Counted from the first letter of the stretch, positions 27,967-36,612 are shown. The stretch: DNA of 64,000 nucleotides from Pelagicoccus sp. SDUM812003 (GCF_031127815.1 NZ_JARXHY010000018.1:1-64000), one strand, 5' to 3'. Numbers and translations: made by a program. Notes: a model not told the origin generated them from the sequence alone.

Positions 27967-28734
27967 TTAGTTGATCACGACAGGCAGTTCGACGAACTCC
28001 GCCTGCTTGCCTTTCTCATACATGGAAAGCGCGTCGAGAATCGCTGCCCCGTATTCCGGAGCGCTCTTCCATTTCCAGCCTTCGGCTGTCGGATAGCCGT
28101 ACCCCGCATGCTCGCCTGTAGCGTCAGCGTAGTAGGCGATGGCGAAGCCGAAGTAGAGCGTCTTCACTTGCTTGCTGACGCCATCCCCGACTTCGCGGGT
28201 TTCCGTCTCCAGACTGATGACGTTGTCGAACTTATTGGCCTGGCTGAGGATGCCTACCACGTTTCGCATGCGCACCGACAGCGACAGCTGAGTGTCCTTG
28301 CCTTCCTTCGGCAGCTGCCGGATCAGCGGCGCGATGCTCTCGGCGTATTTGGACGGGAAATACGGCACCAAGGATCGAACGCCCGCTTCCAAAGCTTCCA
28401 GTTCGGAGCGAACCACGTCGCTGGCTTCCTCAAGAGCCTCTTTTCGGTCAACGACTTCCGAGCGACGCTTATCCGCCTCCGTGGCCGAGTCGCGAGTCTC
28501 TTCGATCTTGGCCGCTAGCGTCTCGCGCTCGCTCTCCAGCATGCGGGCCATGTCCTCTAGAATCGCCTTCTCCTTCTTCCAGTCGTTCAGCTCTTTCGAG
28601 ATCAGACTCTCCGTTTCAGCCCATTGAGTGACTGTCGACTTCGTCTCCTCGTAGAGAGCGTTCGTCGGCGCCGCCGACGCGAAACCCACACAGGTCAAAA
28701 ACCCGAGAAATGCAGCTTTTTTGAAATGTTCCAT
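27967..28734 (-). CDS. DUF3450 periplasmic coiled-coil protein
   Basis: The 255-residue protein has a signal peptide (residues 1-22), a coiled coil (about 35-120) with many Glu/Lys/Arg heptads, and a C-terminal domain (about 125-255) containing RMRNVVGILSQANKFDNVI and LYFGFAIAYYADATGEHAGYG, features of the DUF3450 family. It is first in the TonB operon, just before ttpC. DUF3450 proteins are almost always encoded beside TtpC-type systems; they are presumed periplasmic partners, with no biochemical function known. Confidence 0.88.
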   Translation of the reverse strand: MEHFKKAAFLGFLTCVGFASAAPTNALYEETKSTVTQWAETESLISKELNDWKKEKAILEDMARMLESERETLAAKIEETRDSATEADKRRSEVVDRKEALEEASDVVRSELEALEAGVRSLVPYFPSKYAESIAPLIRQLPKEGKDTQLSLSVRMRNVVGILSQANKFDNVISLETETREVGDGVSKQVKTLYFGFAIAYYADATGEHAGYGYPTAEGWKWKSAPEYGAAILDALSMYEKGKQAEFVELPVVIN

Positions 28735-28861
28735 CTTATGAATACGTTGTCAAAAACGGAAGCGATGGATTCGATTCACCCGCCTCCCATTTCGAGCGAT
28801 GTGATCCTGCACCAATTCCCCCAAGGTCAACGTCCGAGCAGACCCGTAACGGAAATGTGAC

Positions 28862-28885
28862 CCGTTCGGCGCAGAAACCGAACGG
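28862..28885. repeat. 8-base inverted repeat upstream of the TonB operon
   Basis: CCGTTCGG (28862-28869) and CCGAACGG (28878-28885) form a perfect inverted repeat with an 8-base loop, 128 bases before the DUF3450 start and about 50 bases from the end of the RRM-gene terminator. There is no U-tract. It may be an operator or a leader hairpin; nothing decides between them. Confidence 0.4.
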
Positions 28886-28931
28886 CGTAACCTGGGTGTA
28901 ACCATGCCAGACGCCCCCCTCGAAATCGTAC

Positions 28932-28971
28932 GCAAAAAAAAAGACCCACCTCGCGCCAGCGAGATGAGTCT
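28932..28971 (-). terminator. Rho-independent terminator of the RRM gene
   Basis: Read on the minus strand, 28971-28942 folds into a 13-pair stem with a 4-base loop and no mismatch once two G-U pairs are allowed. Nine T follow in the DNA (28941-28933 read on the minus strand). On the plus strand the same two positions would be A-C mismatches, so the hairpin is strand-specific. It ends the RRM transcript about 40 bases after its stop codon. Confidence 0.9.
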
Positions 28972-29010
28972 CCGAAATTTCAATACGCCGCTGCTTGCGG
29001 CGAACGGATC

Positions 29011-29442
29011 TTAGTAGCCGTCTTGATAGTCGTCGCGACGACGACCGCCTCGGCGATCGTTTCCGCCGCGTGGCTTGAAGTCGCGGCTGCCACCGCCGCC
29101 GCCTCCGCCACGGTAGTTGCCACCGCCACCTCCGCCGCGATAGCCGCCTCCTCCACGAGGACGATTGCCTCCGCGGAATCCGCCGCCACCTTGGCGGGGA
29201 GCGCGAGGAGTCGCTTCCCTAACAGTCAACTCGCGACCGTCCATCTCTTGGCCATTGAGACCTTCGATGGCCGCTCTGCCTTCATCGTCGTTGTCCATCG
29301 TGACAAAACCGAAGCCACGCGAACGACCTGTTTCCCGATCTGTTATGATCTTCAACTGAGAGATTGCGCCGAACTGCTCGAACGCATCCTGCAGGTCTCC
29401 TTCCGTTAAGCCGAAGGAGATGTTTCCTACGTATATTTCCAT
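29011..29442 (-). CDS. RRM RNA-binding protein with glycine/arginine-rich tail
   Basis: The 143-residue protein has one RNA recognition motif (residues 1-80) with RNP2 IYVGNISF and RNP1 RSRGFGFVTM. A C-terminal RGG-like tail (about 85-143) is made of Gly/Arg/Phe/Tyr repeats and ends in acidic/tyrosine residues. This is the bacterial Rbp type known from cyanobacteria, planctomycetes and verrucomicrobia, often cold-induced and abundant. The gene has its own strong terminator and a long upstream leader. RNA targets unknown. Confidence 0.95.
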   Translation of the reverse strand: MEIYVGNISFGLTEGDLQDAFEQFGAISQLKIITDRETGRSRGFGFVTMDNDDEGRAAIEGLNGQEMDGRELTVREATPRAPRQGGGGFRGGNRPRGGGGYRGGGGGGNYRGGGGGGGSRDFKPRGGNDRRGGRRRDDYQDGY

Positions 29443-29777
29443 CTAATCTTACTTTTGAAGCGTCGTATGTATACAAAAAGGCAAATTCAAACAGCGACGC
29501 TACAACCGGAATATACCTAGAACCTGACACAGGAGGCTCTACCTGAGAAAACTTGCACAATCGCGCCTTTCCGCAAATTAGCGAGCGGAAAAGAATCCCC
29601 TTTCGCGACAATACGAACTTTTGGCGTTCCATCGTCCGGCCCGCCGTTCCCTGCGAAAACCCCGCTCTTCCAAAGCTTCCATGGCCCTCTGCCGCAGCAG
29701 GACCGGCGCCCGAAAAACAATTTTCGCAACAATAGCACTTGAGATTCCGTCTCTTTTGGCCGAAGTCTGCTCTTCCC
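29443..29777. other. Divergent promoter region between the RRM gene and the metal efflux operon
   Basis: This 335-base spacer holds no convincing gene. A TGTATACA element (29468-29475) about 25 bases before the RRM start could provide a -10 box on the minus strand, but no good -35 is visible. An AGGAGG at 29531 faces rightward without a proper start codon behind it. I see no MerR-type dyad with 19/20-base spacing and no regulator gene for the efflux operon. Confidence 0.4.
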
Positions 29778-30185
29778 GTGAATCGCTTATCGACAATCCT
29801 AGGTTTGCTAATCCTCGTCTGCCAGCTGGCATTCGCCGGATCGGGCAACCTGTTTCTCTGTCTTTGCCAGGACGAGCAGCACCCACAGGCTTGCGAAGCG
29901 GAATTGGCGTCCGAAGGCGGCTGCTGCCTAGCCTTGCAAGCCGCAGCTCCCGAGGATTCCCACCATTGCATCGACCTGCTGATCGAGGCCAGCGAGCTGG
30001 ACGTCGTCACCAACGCCGCCGCAGCCCAGCTCAAGCAGCCGAACCTGATCTTCGAGCTCCCCCGGCACCCCGAACTGCCAAAGCCATGCCTGGCGCCTCT
30101 GGAACGGACCGCATACACCCGCCTCCCGCAGGATCCTGGCCTCGCCGCTCGCGGCATCCCCACCACCGTACAGCTGCTGCTTTAG
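29778..30185 (+). CDS. Secreted small Cys/His-containing protein at the head of the RND efflux operon
   Basis: From the GTG at 29778 the 135-residue product begins with a signal peptide (VNRLSTILGLLILVCQLAFA). An in-frame TTG at 29739 would extend it but hides the signal. The mature N-terminal half carries clustered cysteines and histidines: LCLCQDEQHPQACEAE, GGCCLAL and DSHHCIDLLIE. The rest is Pro/Leu-rich with no domain I recognise. It lies 117 bases before the TolC-like gene on the same strand. The likely role is periplasmic metal binding for the efflux system; that is inference from composition and position. Confidence 0.68.
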   Translation: MNRLSTILGLLILVCQLAFAGSGNLFLCLCQDEQHPQACEAELASEGGCCLALQAAAPEDSHHCIDLLIEASELDVVTNAAAAQLKQPNLIFELPRHPELPKPCLAPLERTAYTRLPQDPGLAARGIPTTVQLLL

Positions 30186-30302
30186 GGCGCTCTGATTCGC
30201 CCCACCACGCGGAGCTTTCCTTCGGAAACGCCTTCGCATCGCGCCTCGAACGCCCGGCCCGAGCCACTTCAAGCGTTCGCACAACCGAATCAGCAGCCCA
30301 TC

Positions 30303-31571
30303 ATGACCTTTCGACGTTTCGCCACGTTCCTCGCGCTGGCCCTCACCCTACTAAATAGATCCCTCACCGCCGAGACCGAGCCGGAGACCTTCACTCGATC
30401 AAGCGCCATCCGCTACGCCCTGGAGCGCAACGCGGATCTGCAGGCGGCGCGGCTCGCAGTGGCCGAGGCCGAAGCTCGCCTGCGCAACAGCGGCCGCCTC
30501 GACAACCCGCGCCTCTCGCTCGAATACGGGACCGACCAAGCGTTCAACAACGAAGGCGAGCACGCCATCAGCGTGGGCTTTCAGCAAAGCTTCCCCTTGG
30601 CCAGCCGACTGAAGAAGGAAAAGGCGGTCTCCGAGATCGGTCTGCGAATGGCCCAACTCGAAGTCAGGCAGTCGGAGCGAGAGGTCGCCGAATCCATCTG
30701 CGAGCTGGCCCTGCAAATCCAGGTCATGGAGGAGCGCATACGCCTCAGCGAAAAACTGAGCTCCAAGGCCCGCGAGCTGGCGCGATTCGCCAACGATCAG
30801 GCCGCCACCGGAGAGGTTTCCCTCATCGACGCCAACCGGGCCACCATGGAGCTCCGTCTGGCCGAGCAAGCCCTCACCCACCAGAAGCTGGAACGCGAAA
30901 AGCTGATTCATCGACTGGCCCCCCTTCTCGGGCGGCGCAGCGCCGAGCACATCCATTTCGAATCCGATGGTCCCATCACGGTGGAAGAATCCCTGCCGAG
31001 CTACGACCCGGCAGTGCTCGAGCGACACCCCGCCTTCCAGCTCGCCAGCTTGGCCGTGTCCAGCGCCGAAGCCCAGATCGCCCTGGCTCGGGCCCAGAAT
31101 TGGGAGGACGTCACCGCTACGGTTTTCTGGGAGGACGAGCGCAGCGTGGACGAGCCTGCAGGGGTGGGCACCGATCGCTTTCTCGGCGTCGGAGTGACTA
31201 TACCCCTGCCCCTGCGCAAAAAAGGCGACTTGAAGGCCCTGGAAAAGCAGGCCCTGCGCGATCGCTCCCGTCAGGAAATCGTAGCGATCAAGCTTCGCAT
31301 AGAAAACGATATCGAGCACGCCCGCCACGAAGCCCTGGCCTACCGTGACCGACTACGCAGCTATCAAAGCGAAGTGCTCGAGCTGTCGCAGCGGCAGCTC
31401 GAATCGGAGCGGGAAGCCCATCGACGCGGGCAAATCAGCTACCTGGAGCTGCTGCAATCCGAGCTCGACGCCCTAAAGCTGGAAGAAAACCGCGTCCACC
31501 TGCTGGACGCCTACGCCGACGCCCGACTGGAGCTCACGCTCGCTCGGGTCGACCTTCCGGAACTCGACTAA
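30303..31571 (+). CDS. TolC/CzcC-family outer-membrane efflux protein
   Basis: The 422-residue protein has a signal peptide (residues 1-23) and two outer-membrane-efflux-protein repeats (about 35-215 and 235-415) made of long Glu/Arg/Ala-rich helices, for example YALERNADLQAARLAVAEAE and QISYLELLQSELDALKLEE. It forms the outer-membrane duct for the RND pump encoded downstream. Eleven bases separate it from the adaptor gene. Similarity is to CzcC/CusC-type rather than multidrug TolC, judged from the operon. Confidence 0.91.
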   Translation: MTFRRFATFLALALTLLNRSLTAETEPETFTRSSAIRYALERNADLQAARLAVAEAEARLRNSGRLDNPRLSLEYGTDQAFNNEGEHAISVGFQQSFPLASRLKKEKAVSEIGLRMAQLEVRQSEREVAESICELALQIQVMEERIRLSEKLSSKARELARFANDQAATGEVSLIDANRATMELRLAEQALTHQKLEREKLIHRLAPLLGRRSAEHIHFESDGPITVEESLPSYDPAVLERHPAFQLASLAVSSAEAQIALARAQNWEDVTATVFWEDERSVDEPAGVGTDRFLGVGVTIPLPLRKKGDLKALEKQALRDRSRQEIVAIKLRIENDIEHARHEALAYRDRLRSYQSEVLELSQRQLESEREAHRRGQISYLELLQSELDALKLEENRVHLLDAYADARLELTLARVDLPELD

Positions 31572-31582
31572 CCTATTTCAAC

Positions 31583-32725
31583 ATGCCCATCCCGTACCCA
31601 TTTTCGAATACAAGAAAACGCAGCCGCAACCGCGGCTTGAAAATCGCGTGTCTGGCTGGATTGCTCCTCCCCGCCCTAGCCGATAGCGCCGAGCCGATCA
31701 TCCTCGACGATGCAGCGGTGGCTAACCTCGGTATCGAAGTCGTCGATACGGAATACCGAGACTTCGCCCAAACCCTATTCGCGGTCGGACGGATCGAACC
31801 GATCCCCTCCCGCAAGAGCTTTCTCAGCTCACGCGTGCCGGGAAGGATCAAAGCCGTCTACGCACATGAGGGCGATGTGGTTTCCGCCGGCCAAACGCTG
31901 GTGGAAATCGAAAGCCTGCAACCGGGCAACCCGCCCCCGCGCATTCGTCTCGACGCTCCGCAGGACGGCATGGTCATGCAAAGCCATACCCACCTCGGCA
32001 AACCCGTCGCACCCGACAGCGAGCTCTTCGAGATCATCGACTTGCGAGAAGTCTACGCCGTGGCTCGCCTGCCGGAAGACCAAGCGGGCGCGCTTCAGCT
32101 TGGCTCTCACGCCGAGATTCGGGTCGCCGCCCTCGGCGACCAACGCTTCGACGGCACCCTCGCTCGCTTTGGCACCACCGCCAACGCGGCAAGCGGCACC
32201 ATCGACGCCTACTTCGTCATCGAAAACCCCGACTCTCGCATCCGCCCCAGCATGCGGGCGGAGTTCTCCCTCCTCATCGGCACGAAGAGCGATACCCTAT
32301 CCGTACCCAAAGACGCGATACAGAGCGACGGCATCAATCGCTTCGTTTTCGTGGAAGACTTCAGCCTGCCAAACGCCTTCGTCAAAGCTCCCGTGAAGAT
32401 CGGGGCCCAGAACGAACAGTATGCGGAAGTGCTCAGCGGACTCTTTCCGGGCGATAGCGTGGTCACTAAAGGCTCATACGCCCTGATGTTCGCGGGCGGT
32501 GGCAGCATATCGCTCAAGGAAGCCCTCGACGCGGCCCACGGACACGAGCACAACGAGGACGGCTCCGAAATGACCGCAGCCCAGAAAGCGACTCAGCAAC
32601 ACGAGCAACAAGCGGCGGCAGGCGGCAGCGGCAGCGGCCCGCTCACCTTGTTTCTAGGCATTCTCTCCGGACTGCTGGCCACGCTACTCCTGCTCTGCGC
32701 CCTGAAGCTCAAGTCCCAACGCTAG
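31583..32725 (+). CDS. RND periplasmic adaptor subunit (CzcB-like) with C-terminal membrane helix
   Basis: The 380-residue protein has an N-terminal signal segment (about residues 16-35) and a lipoyl/beta-barrel adaptor core: VGRIEPIPSRKSFLSSRVPG, RIKAVYAHEGDVVSAGQTL and SVPKDAIQSDGINRFVFVED. Unusually, it ends with a linker containing GHEHNEDGSEMT, then QQHEQQAAAGGSGSG and a hydrophobic helix (about residues 353-375) before a basic tail. A C-terminal membrane anchor is atypical for this family. The long hairpin of multidrug adaptors is absent, as in heavy-metal adaptors. It lies 9 bases before the pump gene. Confidence 0.89.
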   Translation: MPIPYPFSNTRKRSRNRGLKIACLAGLLLPALADSAEPIILDDAAVANLGIEVVDTEYRDFAQTLFAVGRIEPIPSRKSFLSSRVPGRIKAVYAHEGDVVSAGQTLVEIESLQPGNPPPRIRLDAPQDGMVMQSHTHLGKPVAPDSELFEIIDLREVYAVARLPEDQAGALQLGSHAEIRVAALGDQRFDGTLARFGTTANAASGTIDAYFVIENPDSRIRPSMRAEFSLLIGTKSDTLSVPKDAIQSDGINRFVFVEDFSLPNAFVKAPVKIGAQNEQYAEVLSGLFPGDSVVTKGSYALMFAGGGSISLKEALDAAHGHEHNEDGSEMTAAQKATQQHEQQAAAGGSGSGPLTLFLGILSGLLATLLLLCALKLKSQR

Positions 32726-32734
32726 ACCACCGTC

Positions 32735-35700
32735 ATGCTGAACCGACTGATACGCTTTTCGTTGGGGCATCGAGCCCTGGTCATCGCCCTCGCCTTGGCA
32801 ACCTTGGCCCTAGGCATTCGCTCCGCCCAACAACTGCCGGTAGAAGTCCTGCCGGACCTGACCAAACCGACCGTCACCCTGCTCACCGAAGCCCCGGGCC
32901 TCGCTCCCGAGGAGGTGGAGACGCTCGTCACCGTGCCGATGGAAAGCGCCTTGATGGGCGTATCCGGAGTGACACGACTGCGCTCCACATCCGACGTGGC
33001 GCTTTCGTTGATCTTCGTGGAGTTCGATTGGGGAACGGATATCTACCACGCTCGCCAACTGGTGCAGGAGCGCTTGCAAAGCGCCCGCGAAACCCTCCCC
33101 GACGGTATCCAACCTTACATGACGCCGGTCGCTTCGCTCATGGGAGAGATCATGCTGATCGGCATTCGCAGCGAGGAGAATCAAATCGCTCCGGCGGATC
33201 TGCGCACCTATGCGGACTGGACCGTGAGCCGGAGATTGCAGAGCATTCCCGGCGTGGCCGAAACACTCGGCATGGGCGGCGGCATCAAGCAGGTGCACAT
33301 CCAGCCCGATCCCAATCGCATGCTAGCCCTCGGCATAACGCTTGACGAGCTACGTCAGGCCGCCTCCGAATCGGCCTCCAATACCACCGGCGGCTTCCTC
33401 GTCTCCGCTCCGCAGGAGATCATGGTGCGCAACCTCGCCATGACCACCGAACTAGACCACATCGCAGACACCGTCATCAAGCAAGTGGACGACCGCCCCA
33501 TTCGCATCGCCGACGTGGCGGACGTGGTCTGGGACATTCAGCCCATGCGCGGTGACGCAGCCATCGACGGACAAGCTGGCGTGATCCTCAGCGTCACCAA
33601 AGCTCCTGGCTTCGATACGCTCGAGCTGACGGCAAAAGTGGAGGCGGCTATCGATGAGCTGCAGGCCGCCGCTCCGGAGAGCGTGGAGCTGGTGCCTCTC
33701 TTTCGCCAAGCGGACTTCATCGAGCACGCGGTGGGAAACTTGCGCGAAGCCATTCGCGACGGAGCCATCATGGTGGCCTTGGTGCTGCTGGTTTTCCTGC
33801 TCAATCTGCGCACCACCTTCATCACCCTGACCGCGATCCCCCTCTCCTTTTCCATCACCGCCCTCATCTTCAACGGCATGGGCATCAGCGTGAATTCCAT
33901 GACCCTAGGCGGCATCGCGGTTGCCATCGGCATGGTGGTCGACGACGCCATCGTGGACGTGGAAAACGTGTTTCGTCGCTTGCGCGAAAACGCGGCCCGC
34001 GAGGAGCCCAGTCCCAAGCTGGAAGTAATCGCCTCCGCGTCAGCCGAGGTGCGCAGCTCCATCCTCTACGCCACGCTCTTCATCATTCTAGTTTTCATGC
34101 CTCTGCTCGGTCTGAGCGGCGTGGAGGGGCGCCTCTTCACTCCAATCGCCATCGCGACGATCCTTAGCATGATCGCTTCATTCATCGTATCCTTAACGGT
34201 GATACCGGTCCTTTGTTCCTTCCTTCTCAACCCGAAAAAACGCCCCGAAGCGGCACGCGACGGCTGGCTGGTTCGCGTGCTGAAAGGCGCCCTGAAACGG
34301 AGCTGGCTGCGGCTGGCGCTCGACTTTCCATTCCTCGTAATGAGCATCGCGGCTTTGCTGCTGGCTGGCGCCCTGACGCTGTATCCGCAAATGGGCAAGG
34401 ACTTCCTGCCTTCCTTCAATGAGGAGACCGCGCTCGTCGCTCTCACCGCCGCGCCGGGAACGTCGCTGCAGCAGACCAACCAGATCTCCGACATCGCCGA
34501 CGAGCTGCTCAAGGAAGTGCCGGAAATCCGCACCGTGGGGCGACGCGTCGGCCGGGCCGAACGTGGCGACCACGTGGTTCCCGTTTCTACGGTGGAGTTC
34601 GACATCGATTTTCGCAGCGATCTTCCGGACGCTCGCCCTCGAGCTGTAGTGCTGGAGGAAATACGACAGAAAATGCGAACCATCCCCGGCACCTTCACCG
34701 CCATCAGCGGCCCGCTCGCAGACCGCATCGGGCATATGCTCAGCGGCGTCTCCGCCAAGGTCGCGATCAAGATCTTCGGCTCGGACCTCGACCAGATTCG
34801 TAGGCTTGGACAGGACATCCAAAGCATCGCCAAGGACATTCCAGGGCTGGAAGGCGCTCGCGTCGAGCAGCAGGCTCCCATCCCGCAGCTGCGCTTCGAA
34901 ATCGACCGCGAGCGGGCGTTGGCCTACGGCATTACACCAGGCTCGCTCAACAATCAGCTAGCCAGCCTGCTGGGGGGAGAAACGCTGGCCGAGCTGTACG
35001 AGGGACAACGGACCATCGACCTCGTGCTGCGCCTCGGGCCGGAGTGGAGGGAAAATCCGCAACGCCTGGAGCAGCTCTATATCGACACGCAGGGCGGGGG
35101 GCGCATTCCCCTTTCCTCCATCGTGCAAATGCGCGAGGCCAAGGGACCGAACGTTATCCAAAGAGAGAATACGCTGCGTCGCTTCGTAGTCAGCATCAAC
35201 CCTTCCACCAGAGACCTCACTAGCCGCGTGCAGGAGCTGCAACGCCGAGTGGCGGAACAAGTAGAAATTCCAGACGGCTACTTCATCAGCTTCGAAGGCG
35301 AGTTCCAGGCCCAACAAGAAGCCTCGCAACGTATCGCTCTGCTATCCGCAATTGTTTTTCTCATCGTCGCCTTTCTGCTGTATGGCTTCTTCCGGACGCC
35401 TGTATTCGCCATTCAAGTACTATGCGATATCCCTCTCGCTCTCATAGGCGGTCTGATCCTCACCTGGCTGATGCTGAACAACATCAGCATAGCGACACTA
35501 GTCGGTTTCATAGCCGTGACTGGCGTGGCTGCGCGCAACAGCATCATGATGGTCTCCCACTACTTGCATCTCATGCGGCACGAAGGGGAAAGCTTCAGTC
35601 GCGAGATGGTGGAACGCGGCACCCTGGAGCGCCTGGTGCCGGTACTAATGACCGCTCTATCCGCCAGCATCGCCTTAGTGCCGCTGCTGCTGGCAGCCGA

Positions 35701-35863
35701 CCAGCCAGGCAAGGAAATCCTTCACCCGGTAGCCGTAGTCATCGTGGGCGGACTGGTCACCTCCACCCTGCTGGGATTGGGAGTCACGCCAGCGGTTTTC
35801 TACACCTTCGGAAAGAAGGCCGCCCTCAAGGCCGTGCAGCAGAAAGCGGCCGCCAGCGACTAA
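32735..35863 (+). CDS. Heavy-metal-type RND efflux pump (CzcA/CusA superfamily)
   Basis: The 1042-residue inner-membrane pump has 12 predicted helices and two large periplasmic loops. The helix-4 signature reads AIGMVVDDAIVDVEN: relative to CzcA (Asp402, Asp408, Glu415) it has Ala397, Asp403 and Glu410. One of the acidic residues used for Zn/Co export is therefore missing, and the motif resembles neither standard class exactly. C-terminal motifs include ATLVGFIAVTGVAARNSIMM. It exports metal ions or another periplasmic substrate through the TolC-type duct using the proton gradient. The substrate is not predictable from sequence; the His/Cys-rich neighbours favour a metal. Confidence 0.92.
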   Translation: MLNRLIRFSLGHRALVIALALATLALGIRSAQQLPVEVLPDLTKPTVTLLTEAPGLAPEEVETLVTVPMESALMGVSGVTRLRSTSDVALSLIFVEFDWGTDIYHARQLVQERLQSARETLPDGIQPYMTPVASLMGEIMLIGIRSEENQIAPADLRTYADWTVSRRLQSIPGVAETLGMGGGIKQVHIQPDPNRMLALGITLDELRQAASESASNTTGGFLVSAPQEIMVRNLAMTTELDHIADTVIKQVDDRPIRIADVADVVWDIQPMRGDAAIDGQAGVILSVTKAPGFDTLELTAKVEAAIDELQAAAPESVELVPLFRQADFIEHAVGNLREAIRDGAIMVALVLLVFLLNLRTTFITLTAIPLSFSITALIFNGMGISVNSMTLGGIAVAIGMVVDDAIVDVENVFRRLRENAAREEPSPKLEVIASASAEVRSSILYATLFIILVFMPLLGLSGVEGRLFTPIAIATILSMIASFIVSLTVIPVLCSFLLNPKKRPEAARDGWLVRVLKGALKRSWLRLALDFPFLVMSIAALLLAGALTLYPQMGKDFLPSFNEETALVALTAAPGTSLQQTNQISDIADELLKEVPEIRTVGRRVGRAERGDHVVPVSTVEFDIDFRSDLPDARPRAVVLEEIRQKMRTIPGTFTAISGPLADRIGHMLSGVSAKVAIKIFGSDLDQIRRLGQDIQSIAKDIPGLEGARVEQQAPIPQLRFEIDRERALAYGITPGSLNNQLASLLGGETLAELYEGQRTIDLVLRLGPEWRENPQRLEQLYIDTQGGGRIPLSSIVQMREAKGPNVIQRENTLRRFVVSINPSTRDLTSRVQELQRRVAEQVEIPDGYFISFEGEFQAQQEASQRIALLSAIVFLIVAFLLYGFFRTPVFAIQVLCDIPLALIGGLILTWLMLNNISIATLVGFIAVTGVAARNSIMMVSHYLHLMRHEGESFSREMVERGTLERLVPVLMTALSASIALVPLLLAADQPGKEILHPVAVVIVGGLVTSTLLGLGVTPAVFYTFGKKAALKAVQQKAAASD

Positions 35864-35919
35864 CTAAAATCCATTTTTCCAGTACAGATCACTAACCCTC
35901 TCAAAAACCTATCCAAAAC

Positions 35920-36471
35920 ATGAATACAGCAAAACTCCTAACCATCTCCCTTCTCAGCTACGCCGCCTTCGCCCTCACTGGCTGCGGAGGCGGGCATGAG
36001 GACGACCATGGACACAGTCACGCCAGCGATGAAAGCCACCAGCATGGCGACCATGCCCACGATGAAGGACACGACCATGATCACGGAGAAAAGACCTTTG
36101 CGAAAACGCCCGGCCCAAATGGAGGCCGTCTCATCACCAGCGTCGATCCGCGGATCGAATTGCTGGTTCTCGAAGACAAGCGCCTTCGTCTCCAAACATT
36201 GGATGCAAATCTCGAGCCATTGCCCAGCGACGCGTTCAGCTACGCCCTCATCGGAGGGGACCGGCAGAACCCCACTCGCCTGGAGTTTCAATCCGTCAGC
36301 GACAGCGTCTCCGAATCCACCGCCCCCCTACCCGCCGGCGAAGGCCTGCCGCTGATCCTGGAGATCGAAGACACGCAGACCGGCGAAGTCACCCGCGAAC
36401 GCTTCAACTACGCCAGCTACACCTGCTCCGGCTGCAAGCTGCAGGAATACGCCTGCATCTGCGGTCACTAA
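35920..36471 (+). CDS. His-rich lipoprotein with C-terminal Cys cluster
   Basis: The 183-residue protein has a lipoprotein signal with lipobox LTGC (residues 1-21). A strongly His/Asp/Glu-rich segment (about residues 25-57, more than ten His) follows, then a beta-rich domain (about 60-165) starting GPNGGRLITSVDPRIELLV. The C-terminal motif is YTCSGCKLQEYACICGH, with CxxC and CxC pairs. It is the last gene of the efflux operon, 56 bases after the pump, and is followed by a strong terminator. It probably buffers or delivers a transition metal at the membrane. No named family is recognised. Confidence 0.8.
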   Translation: MNTAKLLTISLLSYAAFALTGCGGGHEDDHGHSHASDESHQHGDHAHDEGHDHDHGEKTFAKTPGPNGGRLITSVDPRIELLVLEDKRLRLQTLDANLEPLPSDAFSYALIGGDRQNPTRLEFQSVSDSVSESTAPLPAGEGLPLILEIEDTQTGEVTRERFNYASYTCSGCKLQEYACICGH

Positions 36472-36493
36472 AGCGCCCCCAATCCCACTCGCC

Positions 36494-36525
36494 AGGCGCG
36501 TCCCGCAACGGACGCGCCTTTCTTT
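36494..36525 (+). terminator. Rho-independent terminator of the RND efflux operon
   Basis: AGGCGCGTCC (36494-36503) and GGACGCGCCT (36510-36519) form a perfect 10-pair stem with a 6-base loop, followed by TTCTTTC. It lies 22 bases after the His-rich lipoprotein stop, so it closes the operon before the Fur-like boxes. Confidence 0.85.
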
Positions 36526-36541
36526 CGCCCCTCTATTGCTA

Positions 36542-36558
36542 TTGAGACTTTTTCTCAA
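36542..36558. promoter_or_regulatory. Fur-like box 1 upstream of the porin
   Basis: TTGAGACTTTTTCTCAA is a 17-base near-palindrome (outer 6 of 8 arm positions pair). It fits the TTGAGAnT-n-nTTCTCAA shape used by Fur-family repressors in several Gram-negative groups. It lies 126 bases before the porin start and 55 bases upstream of box 2. On its own it would be weak; the pair strengthens it. Confidence 0.5.
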
Positions 36559-36612
36559 CTTAGGAATTGACTCCCGGATGGTCGGTACTTTGATTCCGAG
36601 CCGTTCGCGTTA

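Noticed and set aside
29023-29409. Ala/Thr-rich plus-strand frames opposite the RRM gene
   Set aside because: They mirror the RGG-rich tail of the RRM protein; no ribosome-binding site.
29282-30166. 294-codon minus-strand frame across the divergent promoter
   Set aside because: It crosses the RRM start and the secreted Cys/His gene, is Arg/Ser/Cys-rich, and resembles no protein family.
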